DNA of 64,000 nucleotides from Kitasatospora cinereorecta (GCF_024172095.1 NZ_JAMZDX010000001.1:1377001-1441000), one strand, 5' to 3'; counted from the first letter of the stretch, positions 49,996 to 58,383 are shown. The notes: a model not told the origin generated them from the sequence alone. Translations and numbers: made by a program.

Positions 49996-50627
49996 TGGGC
50001 CGAGGCGCGGTCAACCGGACCATCCTCGCCGTGGTCGGCGTGATCCTGCTGCTCACCGGCCTGTTGGCGCTGGCCGGCGGCCTCGACCTGTACGGACACC
50101 TGGGCCTCTCCATGCCGAGTCGGTGGCCCTGGACCTCGCCGGACCAGCCGGTGCTCAGCGCCGAGGCGCGCACCCGCTGGAGCGACCGGGCCTGGTGGTG
50201 GCCGGTCGCCATCGCCGTCCCCTCGGTGGTGCTGGCCGGCGGACTGTGGTGGCTGTTCGGGCAGGTGCGCGGCAGCGGCCCGGCCGGGATCGACCTGCCC
50301 TCCCCGGCCGGGCCGACCGGCCACTTCGCCCTGCACGTCCGCAGCCGGGCCGTCGAGGAGGCGCTCGAAACCGAGACGATCGCCCTCCCCGAGGTCGCCC
50401 GGATCACCGCCCGGGTGGCTGGCGACCCCCACCACCCGCACATCCGGGCGGCCCTGCGGATGGTCTCCGGCGGCCACACCGCCGACCTCCTGCGGAGGTA
50501 CGAGGCCGGGCCGATGGCCCACGCCCGCACCACCCTCGGCCTCGCCGACCTGCGGTCCGAACTGCGGATCCGGGTCACCGGCCGACGCGCCTCCGCCACC
50601 CGGGGGCACCACCCCCGGGTGCACTGA
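49995..50627 (+). CDS. AmaP-like Asp23 membrane anchor
   Basis: A 210-residue protein with two transmembrane segments (about 8-27 and 68-87) and a C-terminal soluble domain (residues 105-200: ALHVRSRAVEEALETETIAL...). This is the layout of alkaline shock membrane anchor AmaP, which tethers Asp23 in staphylococci. The start overlaps the preceding stop by one base. It closes the operon; the convergent SDR ends 18 bases away, with no strong hairpin between. Confidence 0.78.
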   Translation: MGRGAVNRTILAVVGVILLLTGLLALAGGLDLYGHLGLSMPSRWPWTSPDQPVLSAEARTRWSDRAWWWPVAIAVPSVVLAGGLWWLFGQVRGSGPAGIDLPSPAGPTGHFALHVRSRAVEEALETETIALPEVARITARVAGDPHHPHIRAALRMVSGGHTADLLRRYEAGPMAHARTTLGLADLRSELRIRVTGRRASATRGHHPRVH

Positions 50628-50645
50628 GCATCCTTCGACCGGCCG

Positions 50646-51407
50646 TCAGAGGCCGCGCAGGGCGCCGCCGTCCACCGGGACCATCACGCCGGTGAGGTAC
50701 GAGGCGGCCGGGGAGAGCAGGAACGCCGCGACCCGGCCGAACTCCTGCGGCGTCCCGTACCGGCCCAGCGGAATGGCGGCGCTGGCCCGCGCCCGGGCGG
50801 CCTCGGCATCACCGCTCAGCCCGTCCAGCTCACGCACCCGGTCGGTGTCGATCCGGGCCGGCAGCAGGCCCACCACCCGGATGCCGCGCGGACCCAGCTC
50901 GTCCGCCAGCGACTTGGCCGCCATCGCCAGACCCGGCCGCAGCCCGTTCGAGATGCCCAGGCCCGCGATCGGCTCGCGCACCGAACCCGAGAGCACGAAC
51001 GCGATCACCCCGCCCTCGCCCAGCTCCGCCGCCGCCGTCCGGGCCACCCGCAGCGCCCCCAGGAACACCGACTCGAAGGCCCCGCGCCACACCTCGTCCT
51101 CCGCCACCAGCACCGGCCCGGCCTTCGGGCCGCCGACGCTGATCAGCACGCCGTCCAGCCGGCCGAAGCGCTCCTTCGCCGCCGCGACCAGCCGCTCCGC
51201 GCTCGCCGGGTCGGCATTGTCGGCGACCACCCCGTGGGCGTGCTCCGCGCCGCCCAGCTCCGCGACGGCCGCATCCAGCCCCTCCTGCGAACGCCCGCTG
51301 ATCACCACCCGCGCACCATCCGCGACCAGCTCCCGCGCCGAGGCGAAGCCCAGCCCCCGGGTGGCACCGGTCAGTACGTACACCTTCTGCTGAAGTCCGA
51401 GATCCAT
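50646..51407 (-). CDS. SDR-family oxidoreductase lacking the usual catalytic Tyr
   Basis: A 253-residue short-chain dehydrogenase. The cofactor motif is TGATRGLG (13-20), with Arg after GAT suggesting NADP(H); VADNADPAS and the C-terminal YLTGVMVPVDGG are typical. In the active-site region, FVLSGSVREPIAGLGISNGL shows Asn where SDRs normally have Tyr in YxxxK, while the downstream Lys remains in AAKSLA. Sequence otherwise looks like 3-oxoacyl-ACP reductases. The enzyme may be an atypical subfamily or have a different function. Its promoter region is shared with the divergent membrane-protein gene. Confidence 0.85.
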   Translation of the reverse strand: MDLGLQQKVYVLTGATRGLGFASARELVADGARVVISGRSQEGLDAAVAELGGAEHAHGVVADNADPASAERLVAAAKERFGRLDGVLISVGGPKAGPVLVAEDEVWRGAFESVFLGALRVARTAAAELGEGGVIAFVLSGSVREPIAGLGISNGLRPGLAMAAKSLADELGPRGIRVVGLLPARIDTDRVRELDGLSGDAEAARARASAAIPLGRYGTPQEFGRVAAFLLSPAASYLTGVMVPVDGGALRGL

Positions 51408-51485
51408 GGGCCCATCCTGCCTGCTCCCGCCCCGTCGGTGAGCCCCGTCTCACGGGCGGGTCGGAAGTTGACGGGAGAACAAAAC

Positions 51486-51499
51486 TTAGGGAAACCTAA
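51486..51499. promoter_or_regulatory. Iron-box-like palindrome (DmdR/DtxR type)
   Basis: TTAGGGAAACCTAA is a perfect inverted repeat (TTAGG-N4-CCTAA) that matches the core of DmdR1/DtxR iron boxes (TTAGGTTAGGCTCACCTAA). It lies 41 bases before the membrane-protein start and about 80 bases before the divergent SDR start. Predicted: repression with iron. Confidence 0.6.
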
Positions 51500-51540
51500 C
51501 CTCGCTTTCGTCGCGCGGTCACCATCCCCGGAGTACAGCC

Positions 51541-52089
51541 ATGCCCCAGCCCGAGCAGTTCGCCGCCCCCCTCGCCGGGACCGCGGCCCGGTGCGTCGCC
51601 GTGTCCTTCGGCCTCGCCGGGATGTGGGCGGCCAGTGCCTGGACCGCCGGCCACCTGCACGCCGACCCGTCGCTGCACACTGCGGCGCTCTTCGTCCACC
51701 TCGCCACCCTGGTGGTCGGCTTCGGCGCCGTGCTGGCCATCGACTACCTGGGACTGCTCTGGCTGCTCGGCCGGCGCACCCTCCGGCAGGTGGTGGACTT
51801 CACCGCGCCGCTGCACGTCCCGGTCTGGGCCGGCCTGGCCGGCCTCACCTTCAGCGGCATCCTGCTGGAACCGCACCTGGACTCCCCGCTCACCTGGCTG
51901 AAGCTGGTCCTGGTGCTCGCCATCGCCCTCAACGGCGTCCACGCGACCGCTCTCCACCAGCGCCTCGAGGAGTACGGCGACACCCGCCCGCCCCACCGCC
52001 TGCTCGGCCGCGGCGCCGCCTCCGCCCTGATCTCCCAGGTCGGCTGGTGGGGCTCGGTCGCGATCGGCTTCTGGAACGCCCAGCACTGA
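51541..52089 (+). CDS. Five-TM membrane protein, possibly iron-regulated
   Basis: A 182-residue integral membrane protein with about five hydrophobic segments (near 18-36, 48-70, 84-105, 116-136, 156-175) and histidines at TM edges (His38, His40, His45, His52, His86), which could bind haem or metal. I do not recognise a named family; it resembles small CopD/cytochrome-like membrane proteins in layout only. GGAG lies 8 bases before ATG 51541. The palindrome at 51486-51499 suggests iron control and may hint at the role. Confidence 0.65.
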   Translation: MPQPEQFAAPLAGTAARCVAVSFGLAGMWAASAWTAGHLHADPSLHTAALFVHLATLVVGFGAVLAIDYLGLLWLLGRRTLRQVVDFTAPLHVPVWAGLAGLTFSGILLEPHLDSPLTWLKLVLVLAIALNGVHATALHQRLEEYGDTRPPHRLLGRGAASALISQVGWWGSVAIGFWNAQH

Positions 52090-52106
52090 GGCCCGTCGGG
52101 CGGCGC

Positions 52107-52742
52107 TCAGGCCTCGGCCGGGGGTGCGCTGTGCCAGCGCCAGGCGGTGGGGCGGGGGTGGCCGGGGAGGTCGGTGCGGCCGGTGGCGTGGAGGAGGGTG
52201 GGCCAGGGGGAGTGGCCGGCCGGGGCGTCGGGGAAGAGGCGGGCCAGGACGCGGGCGCAGCGCTCGGCGGGCGGGCTCCACGGGAGGTCCAGGGCCTGGC
52301 AGACGTCGTGGACGTGGAGCAGCAGCTCGGCGGTGCCCATCGCGGCGAAGCCCTCGGGGTCGGCGAGGCCCCAGACGTGGAAGGCGCGCGCCTCGGGCGG
52401 GGCGGCCCGGAGCACCGCCGCCAGGATGCCGCCCGCCGCGTCCAGGACCCGCAGCAGGCCGTCCGGCCCGGCCGCCGGGTCGGCGCGCAGGGCGTTCGGC
52501 GGTCCGTCGGGCCGGTCGCGGTGCCAGGCGAGCGGAACGTAGTCGTGCTGCGGCGGCTCGGCGGGGGCGAGCTGGGCCGCGTAGCCGAAGAGGCCGTCCG
52601 CGACGTGTTCGACGGTCTCCCAGCAGCTCCAGCCACCGGGGGCGAGCGGCGTGGTCCAGGCCGCGCCGACGGCCGGGCGCAGGGTGGCGAGGGCCGCGCG
52701 GAGGGTGGCAGACAGGTCGTCGGCGGTGACGGGCGAGGGCAT
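52107..52742 (-). CDS. DinB/maleylpyruvate-isomerase-like (MDMPI) protein
   Basis: A 211-residue four-helix-bundle protein of the mycothiol-dependent maleylpyruvate isomerase/DinB group. Candidate metal ligands are His47 in ETVEHVADG and His142/144 in ELLLHVHDVCQAL, matching the three-His site of that fold. Actinomycetes contain many such proteins; most are thought to be mycothiol or metal-dependent transferases. The substrate is unknown. It is divergent from the phosphatase gene and ends 17 bases from the membrane protein's stop. Confidence 0.8.
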   Translation of the reverse strand: MPSPVTADDLSATLRAALATLRPAVGAAWTTPLAPGGWSCWETVEHVADGLFGYAAQLAPAEPPQHDYVPLAWHRDRPDGPPNALRADPAAGPDGLLRVLDAAGGILAAVLRAAPPEARAFHVWGLADPEGFAAMGTAELLLHVHDVCQALDLPWSPPAERCARVLARLFPDAPAGHSPWPTLLHATGRTDLPGHPRPTAWRWHSAPPAEA

Positions 52743-52914
52743 CCGGCGACCGTACCAGCGGTGTGCGGGCCGCCGGGCGGGGCGCAAGCCGGGCGCGATT
52801 CCGGCGGCCGGCGCACCGGGGCGGCGGTCCGGGCGAGGCAGTCGGCGTCGATGGCGCGCGGCGGGGAACCGGCCGAAGATGGGGGAAGCGGACCACCCAC
52901 CCGAGGTGCAGAGC

Positions 52915-55290
52915 ATGGAGAGACGGCGGCTGCCGTACATCGACAGCATGGCCGCGGCCCTGGTCGACGGCACCGGCTGCATCGTGGGCTGGACGAACGC
53001 CGCCGAGCGGCTGCTGGACCTGTCGGCGGCCGAGGTCACCGGCCGGCCGGTCCGCGAGCTGCTGGCGGACCCGGGCCACCGGCCGCGGCGCACCCGCAAC
53101 GGCTGGACGGGCGACACCGAGGTGCGCACCGGCCGCGGCGAGCCGATGGCCGTCTGCTACCGGGTCCTCCCGCTCGCCGGGGAGCCCGGCAGCCCGCGCC
53201 ACCTGGTGCTCTGCGCCCCCACCGACCGGGTCGTCCGGTGGAGCCAGGACCACGCGTTCACCCGCGAGCTGTTCCTCCAGGACCGGATCGGCCTGGCGGT
53301 CTTCGACGAGCAACTGCGGCTGGTGCGCACCAATACCCACCTCCTCCCGTACAGCGGCCTGCCGGCCGACCTGGGCGGTCACCGGCTGGCCGACTTCCTC
53401 TACCCGAAGGACGCGGAGGCGGTCGACGAGCTGCTGCGCGACGTGCTGCGCACCGGCCGGCCGGTGGTCCGGGCCGAGGTGCTGGTCCGCACCCTCGACG
53501 ATCCGCGCGGCGGGGCGGTGATGGCGATCGAGGCGTTCCGGCTGCAGACCCCCGACGGCCGGGTGATCGGGGTGACCGCGCTGTTCGGGGACGTCACCGA
53601 GGTGCACCGGTCCCGGGAGCGGCTGGAACTGCTGCACCGGGCCACCGCCGCGGTCGGCTCCACCCTCTCGGTCGAGGGGACCGCCCACGACCTGGCCGCC
53701 GTCCTGGTGCCCGCGCTGGCCGACCACGCCGAGGTGGACATCGCGGAGGCGGTCTTCACCGGCGACGAGCCGGTCGTCGGAGCGGACGGCCGGCTGACAC
53801 TGCGCCGCACCGCCTCGGCCCCTCCCGCGGACCCCGCGGCCGGCGGCGGCCCGGCTCCACCGGCCGGCCCGGCCGGCGCCGCCGGACCGCCCGGCCGGGT
53901 CGGCGCGCGCGGCCCGGCGGTGCTGGTCGACGCGGACGCCACCGCCGTCGCCGTGGACGACCCGCCCGCGATGACCGCCCCGCTCCGGGCCCGCGGCATC
54001 CTGCTCGGCGTGGTCACCCTGCGCCGCGCGTCGGCCCGGGGACCGTACGATCCGGCCGACCTGGACGTGCTGCGCCAGATCGCCGCCCGGACCGCGCTGG
54101 CGCTCGACAACGCCCGCCGCTTCACCCGCGAGCACCGCGCCGCCGTCGGCCTGCAGCGCAGCCTGCTGCCGCCCGCCGAGAGCGAGACCGCCGCCGCGGT
54201 CACCGCCAGCGTGTACCTGCCGACCGACACCGCCAGCGGCATCGGCGGGGACTGGTTCGACGTCATCCCGCTCTCCTCGGCGCGGGTCGCCCTGGTGGCC
54301 GGGGACGTGGTCGGCCACGGCCTGCAGGCCAGCGCCACCATGGGACGGCTGCGCACCGCCGTCCGCACCCTGGCCGACCTCGACCTGGAACCGGACGAGC
54401 TGCTGGTGCACCTGGACGACCTGGTCTCGCAGCTGGTGGTGGAGGACGAGGACGAGGACGGCGAGCACCCGGACGACGAGGACGCCCGCGCCCGTCGCGA
54501 GGCCGACCCGGTCGGCGCCACCTGCGTCTACGCCGTCTACGACCCGGTCTCCGGGCGCTGCACCGCTGCCAGCGCCGGACACCCGCCGCCCGCCGTGGTC
54601 GGCCCGGACGGCCGGGCCGCGTACCTGAGGATCAACCCCGGCCCGCCGCTCGGCGTCGGGGGCCTGCCGTTCGAGGCCACCGAGGTGGAGGTCGCGCCCG
54701 GCAGCGTGCTGGTGCTCTACACCGACGGGCTGATCGAGGGCGGCGCCGCGGACCTGGACGAGGGGATGGCCGGACTGCTGACCCGGCTGGAGCGGACCGA
54801 CTTCGGTGTCGGGCTGCGCCGGGCCGGGCGGGAGATCGTCGCCGGGCTGCCCGCGGAGCGGCTGGACGACGACGTCACCCTGCTGCTGGCGCACCTGCGC
54901 GAGGTGCCGGTCGGTGCGACGGCCAGCTGGACCATCCCGGCGGATCCGGCGGCCGTGTCCGGGGTCCGGGAGGCGGCGACCCGGCAGCTGGAGGAGTGGG
55001 GGCTGGCGGAGCTGGTGTTCACCACCGAGCTGGTGCTGAGCGAGCTGGTGACCAACGCGATCCGGTACGCGGGCGGGCCGGTGGAGGTGCGGCTGATCCG
55101 CGCGGCGGCGCTGACCTGCGAGGTGTCGGATCCGAGTGCGACGCAGCCGCGGATGCGGCGGGCCCGGCTCACCGACGAGGGCGGGCGCGGGCTGTACCTG
55201 GTCGCGCAGCTCACCCAGCGGTGGGGGAGCCGCTACACCAGGAACGGCAAGACGATCTGGGCCGAACAGGCGCTGACGGGCGGGCTGTAG
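52915..55290 (+). CDS. Multidomain PP2C phosphatase: PAS-PAS-GAF-SpoIIE-HATPase
   Basis: A 791-residue cytoplasmic signalling protein. Two PAS domains (about 5-105 and 115-230), a GAF domain (about 235-405, with a Pro/Gly-rich insert), a SpoIIE-type PP2C phosphatase (about 415-665: GGDWFDV near 444, AGDVVGHGL, YTDGLIE, DDDVTLLL near 651) and a C-terminal HATPase of the anti-sigma kinase type (about 670-785, ELVTNAIRY, GRGLYLV). An acidic insert EDEDEDGEHPDDEDARARR interrupts the phosphatase near 509-528. It combines RsbU-like and RsbW-like activities in one chain. ATG 52915 is chosen; ATG 52879, with GGGGAA upstream, is an alternative. Confidence 0.88.
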   Translation: MERRRLPYIDSMAAALVDGTGCIVGWTNAAERLLDLSAAEVTGRPVRELLADPGHRPRRTRNGWTGDTEVRTGRGEPMAVCYRVLPLAGEPGSPRHLVLCAPTDRVVRWSQDHAFTRELFLQDRIGLAVFDEQLRLVRTNTHLLPYSGLPADLGGHRLADFLYPKDAEAVDELLRDVLRTGRPVVRAEVLVRTLDDPRGGAVMAIEAFRLQTPDGRVIGVTALFGDVTEVHRSRERLELLHRATAAVGSTLSVEGTAHDLAAVLVPALADHAEVDIAEAVFTGDEPVVGADGRLTLRRTASAPPADPAAGGGPAPPAGPAGAAGPPGRVGARGPAVLVDADATAVAVDDPPAMTAPLRARGILLGVVTLRRASARGPYDPADLDVLRQIAARTALALDNARRFTREHRAAVGLQRSLLPPAESETAAAVTASVYLPTDTASGIGGDWFDVIPLSSARVALVAGDVVGHGLQASATMGRLRTAVRTLADLDLEPDELLVHLDDLVSQLVVEDEDEDGEHPDDEDARARREADPVGATCVYAVYDPVSGRCTAASAGHPPPAVVGPDGRAAYLRINPGPPLGVGGLPFEATEVEVAPGSVLVLYTDGLIEGGAADLDEGMAGLLTRLERTDFGVGLRRAGREIVAGLPAERLDDDVTLLLAHLREVPVGATASWTIPADPAAVSGVREAATRQLEEWGLAELVFTTELVLSELVTNAIRYAGGPVEVRLIRAAALTCEVSDPSATQPRMRRARLTDEGGRGLYLVAQLTQRWGSRYTRNGKTIWAEQALTGGL

Positions 55291-55301
55291 CGGCAGGGGG
55301 G

Positions 55302-56102
55302 TCAGACCGCGGTGGGCTGGGCGCGCAGTTCCTCGCGCCCCTCGGGGGCACCTGCCAGCGAGGCCTTCTCACGGCGGGCCATCACCACGAGCCCCACCGG
55401 CACCAGGGCCGCGAACAGCCACCACTGGATCGCGTAGGCCATGTGCGGGCCGATGTCCGAGTGGTTGGGCTCGGCGAGCAGTTCGGGGGTCGCGCCGACG
55501 GCGGGGGTCGCGGAGGCCAGCTCCAGGTAGCCGCCGAGCAGCCCGGTGGTGCCGGCCTTGCCCTGCTGGGCGGTGTTGATCAGCTTGTACTGGCGCTCCG
55601 GCAGGCCGCCGCGGTCGCGGATGCCGCTGCTGGCGGTGGTCTCGTCGGCGCGCAGCCGTCCGGTGACGGTGACCTCGCCGGTGGGCGGGGCGGGCACGGT
55701 CGGGTAGCTGGTGGCGTCTGCGGCGGACTCCACCCAGCCTCGGTTGACCAGCACCGAGCCCTTGCCGTCCGCCAGGGTCAGCGGGGTGACCACGAAGTAG
55801 CCGATGGTGCTGCCGCCCGGCTCGGTCCGGCCGCGCACCACGAACTCGTGCGCCGTGTCGTACGTGCCGACCGCCGTCACGGTGAGCCAGGTCCGGTCGG
55901 TCGGCACCGCCCACCCGGGGGTGGAGAGCGAGTCGAAGGCGACCGGCGCGCTGCCGAGGTTCTTCCCGATCAGCGTGTTGCGCGCGACCCGGGCCTCGTG
56001 GCGGTGGTACTGCCAGAAACCCAACCGGACCATGGTCGGGATCAGCAGCAGCGCGACGAGCGCGATGACCGCCCAGCGCGCGGACAGCAGAAATCGGTAC
56101 AC
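55302..56102 (-). CDS. SURF1-family cytochrome oxidase assembly protein
   Basis: A 266-residue protein with transmembrane segments at both ends (about residues 9-28 and 222-242) around an outer domain: the SURF1 layout. Landmarks are LGFWQYHRHEARVARN, VLVNRGWVE, PTDRTWLTV and the C-terminal MAYAIQWWLFA. It helps insert haem a in aa3 oxidase. GTG 56102 (VYRFLLSARW) fits the family; GTG 56111 has slightly better ribosome spacing. The last 14 codons contain a half copy of the streptomycete inverted repeat (55321-55342), giving the tail EGREELRAQ. Confidence 0.9.
   Translation of the reverse strand: MYRFLLSARWAVIALVALLLIPTMVRLGFWQYHRHEARVARNTLIGKNLGSAPVAFDSLSTPGWAVPTDRTWLTVTAVGTYDTAHEFVVRGRTEPGGSTIGYFVVTPLTLADGKGSVLVNRGWVESAADATSYPTVPAPPTGEVTVTGRLRADETTASSGIRDRGGLPERQYKLINTAQQGKAGTTGLLGGYLELASATPAVGATPELLAEPNHSDIGPHMAYAIQWWLFAALVPVGLVVMARREKASLAGAPEGREELRAQPTAV
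55321..55342 (-). repeat. Half copy of the inverted repeat inside the SURF1 coding end
   Basis: GCGCGCAGTTCCTCGCGCCC(CT) on the plus strand equals one arm of the copies at 31513 and 63158. It encodes part of the SURF1 C-terminus, in frame. No second arm was found nearby. Confidence 0.85.
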
Positions 56103-56133
56103 ACCCGGCACGCTAGCTGGCCTTACCGATGAT

Positions 56134-57102
56134 CTACGCACCGGGGTGCGCGACGACCTCGCGCAGCAGCTGGAGGAAGGCGTCCTCGCCGACCACCGGG
56201 GTGCCGTACTCGCGGGCCTTGCGGGCCTTGCCGCTCCAGCTGCCGGGCTCGTTGGTGACCAGCAGGCTGGTGAGCCGGCTGACCGAGGAGGCGATGTGCA
56301 GGCCGGCCTCGACGGCGCGGTCCTCCAGCAGTTCGCGGTCGGTGGCGGTGTCGCCGGTGATGGCCACCCGCATGCCCTGCATCAGCGGGTTGCCGTCGAC
56401 CCAGCGGCCCGGGTTGGGGTAGGGGCAGGCCGGCCGCTTGCGGCTGGGGCGGTAGGAGGAGCTCCAGGAGCCGCGGGAGGGGGTGGCGGGGCTGTCCTCG
56501 CCGAGGTCGGTCACGGCCACGCAGGTGGTCAGCGGCAGCGGGACGCCGCCCTCGCGGGCCAGCCGCAGGCTGGGGCGGAAGATCTCGGCGAGCACCCGGG
56601 CGTCGTCCAGCGCGTTGTGGGCCTGGCGCTGCTGGACGCCGAAGTACGCGGCGAGCGAGGCGAGCTTGCCGTTGGGCAGCGGCAGGCCGAGGTCGCGGGC
56701 CAGCACCATGGTGCACAGCCGCTGCTCGACCGGGGCGCGCAGGCCGGCCCGGGAGAACTCGCGGGAGATCATGTTCCAGTCGAAGAGGGCGTTGTGGGCG
56801 ACCATCACCCGGCCGCGCAGCCGCTCCGCCAGCTCGTCGGCCACCTCGGGGAAGGTGGGGGCGCCGGCCAGCACGTCCTCGGTGAGGCCGTGGATCCACA
56901 CCGGGCCGGGGTCCCGCTCCGGGTTGACCAGGGTGTACCAGTGGTCGGTCACCTCGCCGTGGGCGTCGAGCTGGTAGACGCCGGCCGAGATGACGCGGTC
57001 CGACCGGCCGAGGCCGGTGGTCTCGACGTCGACCACCGCGAAGCCCGGGGCGTCGTCGCCGGAGCGCTGCGCGGGGAAGGTCGTGGACTGGAACGCGTAC
57101 AT
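56134..57102 (-). CDS. DnaQ-like 3'-5' exonuclease with C-terminal BRCT domain
   Basis: A 322-residue protein. The DEDDh exonuclease domain (about 18-185) has VVDVETTGLG with metal residues Asp25 and Glu27, VAHNALFDWN, and the final HNALDDARVLAE. A BRCT domain (about 230-318) follows (MRVAITGDTATDRELLEDRAV). The pairing resembles Pol III epsilon-like exonucleases with a protein-interaction domain, acting in repair rather than as the main proofreader. ATG 57102 is chosen over TTG 57108; TAAAGT lies 8 bases upstream and no ribosome site, so leaderless initiation is likely. It ends 32 bases before the SURF1 start. Confidence 0.9.
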   Translation of the reverse strand: MYAFQSTTFPAQRSGDDAPGFAVVDVETTGLGRSDRVISAGVYQLDAHGEVTDHWYTLVNPERDPGPVWIHGLTEDVLAGAPTFPEVADELAERLRGRVMVAHNALFDWNMISREFSRAGLRAPVEQRLCTMVLARDLGLPLPNGKLASLAAYFGVQQRQAHNALDDARVLAEIFRPSLRLAREGGVPLPLTTCVAVTDLGEDSPATPSRGSWSSSYRPSRKRPACPYPNPGRWVDGNPLMQGMRVAITGDTATDRELLEDRAVEAGLHIASSVSRLTSLLVTNEPGSWSGKARKAREYGTPVVGEDAFLQLLREVVAHPGA

Positions 57103-57219
57103 GGCCAACCACTTTAAGGGTGATCAACGACAGGGATGGCCGGGAACCCGTGACCGGTGGCGTGCGCCACACCCCGGAATAGAGTGGGCGGTGGAGTGGT
57201 CGTACACCTGGTCGGCCCT

Positions 57220-57265
57220 CAACAGGCCGTCCGCACCCCGACCAACAGGCCGTCCGCACCCCGAC
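57220..57265 (+). repeat. Exact 23-bp tandem duplication upstream of the alcohol dehydrogenase gene
   Basis: The unit starting CAACAGGCCGTCCGCACCCC occurs twice back to back (57220-57242 and 57243-57265), 28 bases before the start codon. It would lie in the 5' leader. Confidence 0.95.
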
Positions 57266-57293
57266 GGCCGGACCATGCGACAAGGACACCCCC

Positions 57294-58337
57294 ATGCGCG
57301 CCACCGTGATCCACGGCCCCAACGACATCCGGATCGAGGACGTCCCCGACGCCCGCATCCAGCAGCCGACCGACGCGGTGGTCCGGGTGGTGAACGCCTG
57401 CATCTGCGGCAGCGACCTGTGGGCGTACCGCGGGGTGGCCTCGCGCGAGGCGGGCCAGCGGATCGGGCACGAGTTCCTCGGCGTGGTCGAGGAGGTCGGC
57501 CCCCAGGTGCGCGGCTTCAAGGCCGGCGACTTCGTGGTGGCGCCGTTCGTCTGGTCGGACGGCACCTGTGACTTCTGTCGCGAGGGCCTGCAGACCTCCT
57601 GCCCGCACGGCGGGTTCTGGGGCCAGGTCGGCTCGGACGGCGGCCAGGGCGAGGCGGTCCGCGTCCCGTTCGCCGACGGCACCCTGGTGCAGCTGCCCAA
57701 GGAGGCGGCCGGTGACGAGAAGCTGCTGCCCGGACTGCTGTCGCTGTCCGACGTGATGGCGACCGGCCACCACGCCGCCGTCTCGGCCGGCGTCACCCCG
57801 GGCTCCACGGTCGCCGTGGTCGGCGACGGCGCGGTCGGCCTGTGCGGCGTGCTCGCCGCGCACCGGCTCGGCGCCGGCCGGATCATCGCGCTCGGCCGCC
57901 ACCAGGTCCGCACCGACATCGCCCGGAAGTTCGGCGCCACCGACGTGGTCGCCGAGCGCGGCGAGGACGCCATCGAGAAGGTCAAGGAGCTGACCGGTGG
58001 CCAGGGCGCCCACGCGGTGCTGGAGGCGGTCGGCACCGAGGAGTCGATGCGCACCGCGATATCGATCGCCCGCGACGGCGGCGCGGTCGGCTACGTCGGC
58101 GTCCCGCACGGCGGCTCGGCCGGCGTCGACATCGGCCAGATGTTCGGCCGCAACGTCCAGCTGCGCGGCGGGGTCGCCCCGGCCCGCGCGTACATCCCCG
58201 AGCTGCTGCCGGACGTGCTCTCCGGGAAGATCGACCCGGGCCTGGTCTTCGACCGCACGGTCGACCTGGACGGCGTGCCGGAGGGCTACCGCGCGATGGA
58301 CAACCGGTCCGCGCTGAAGGTCCGGATCTCCTTCTGA
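57294..58337 (+). CDS. Zinc-dependent alcohol dehydrogenase (MDR family)
   Basis: A 347-residue MDR enzyme. Catalytic zinc ligands are Cys38 in CICGSD and His59-Glu60 in RIGHEF; a structural-zinc lobe TCDFCREGLQTSC keeps three of the usual four cysteines. The Rossmann motif is VAVVGDGAVGLCGV. Similar to threonine/sorbitol-type dehydrogenases; substrate unknown. AAGGA lies 8 bases before ATG 57294. Upstream are a TAGAGT hexamer at 57180-57185, a GTGGCG-TG-CGCCAC palindrome at 57157-57170 and the 23-bp tandem repeat. It ends in a strong terminator. Confidence 0.9.
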   Translation: MRATVIHGPNDIRIEDVPDARIQQPTDAVVRVVNACICGSDLWAYRGVASREAGQRIGHEFLGVVEEVGPQVRGFKAGDFVVAPFVWSDGTCDFCREGLQTSCPHGGFWGQVGSDGGQGEAVRVPFADGTLVQLPKEAAGDEKLLPGLLSLSDVMATGHHAAVSAGVTPGSTVAVVGDGAVGLCGVLAAHRLGAGRIIALGRHQVRTDIARKFGATDVVAERGEDAIEKVKELTGGQGAHAVLEAVGTEESMRTAISIARDGGAVGYVGVPHGGSAGVDIGQMFGRNVQLRGGVAPARAYIPELLPDVLSGKIDPGLVFDRTVDLDGVPEGYRAMDNRSALKVRISF

Positions 58338-58345
58338 CCCACCGT

Positions 58346-58383
58346 CAACGGGGCGGCACCGCAGCAGCGGTGCCGCCCCGTTG
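58346..58383 (+). terminator. Terminator after the alcohol dehydrogenase gene
   Basis: CAACGGGGCGGCACCGC (58346-58362) pairs perfectly with GCGGTGCCGCCCCGTTG (58367-58383) around AGCA, 9 bases past the stop. Confidence 0.92.

Noticed and set aside
51234..56132. A stop-free frame of 1632 codons across the phosphatase and neighbouring genes
   Set aside because: It passes out of frame through five recognisable genes on both strands; composition is that of a GC shadow.
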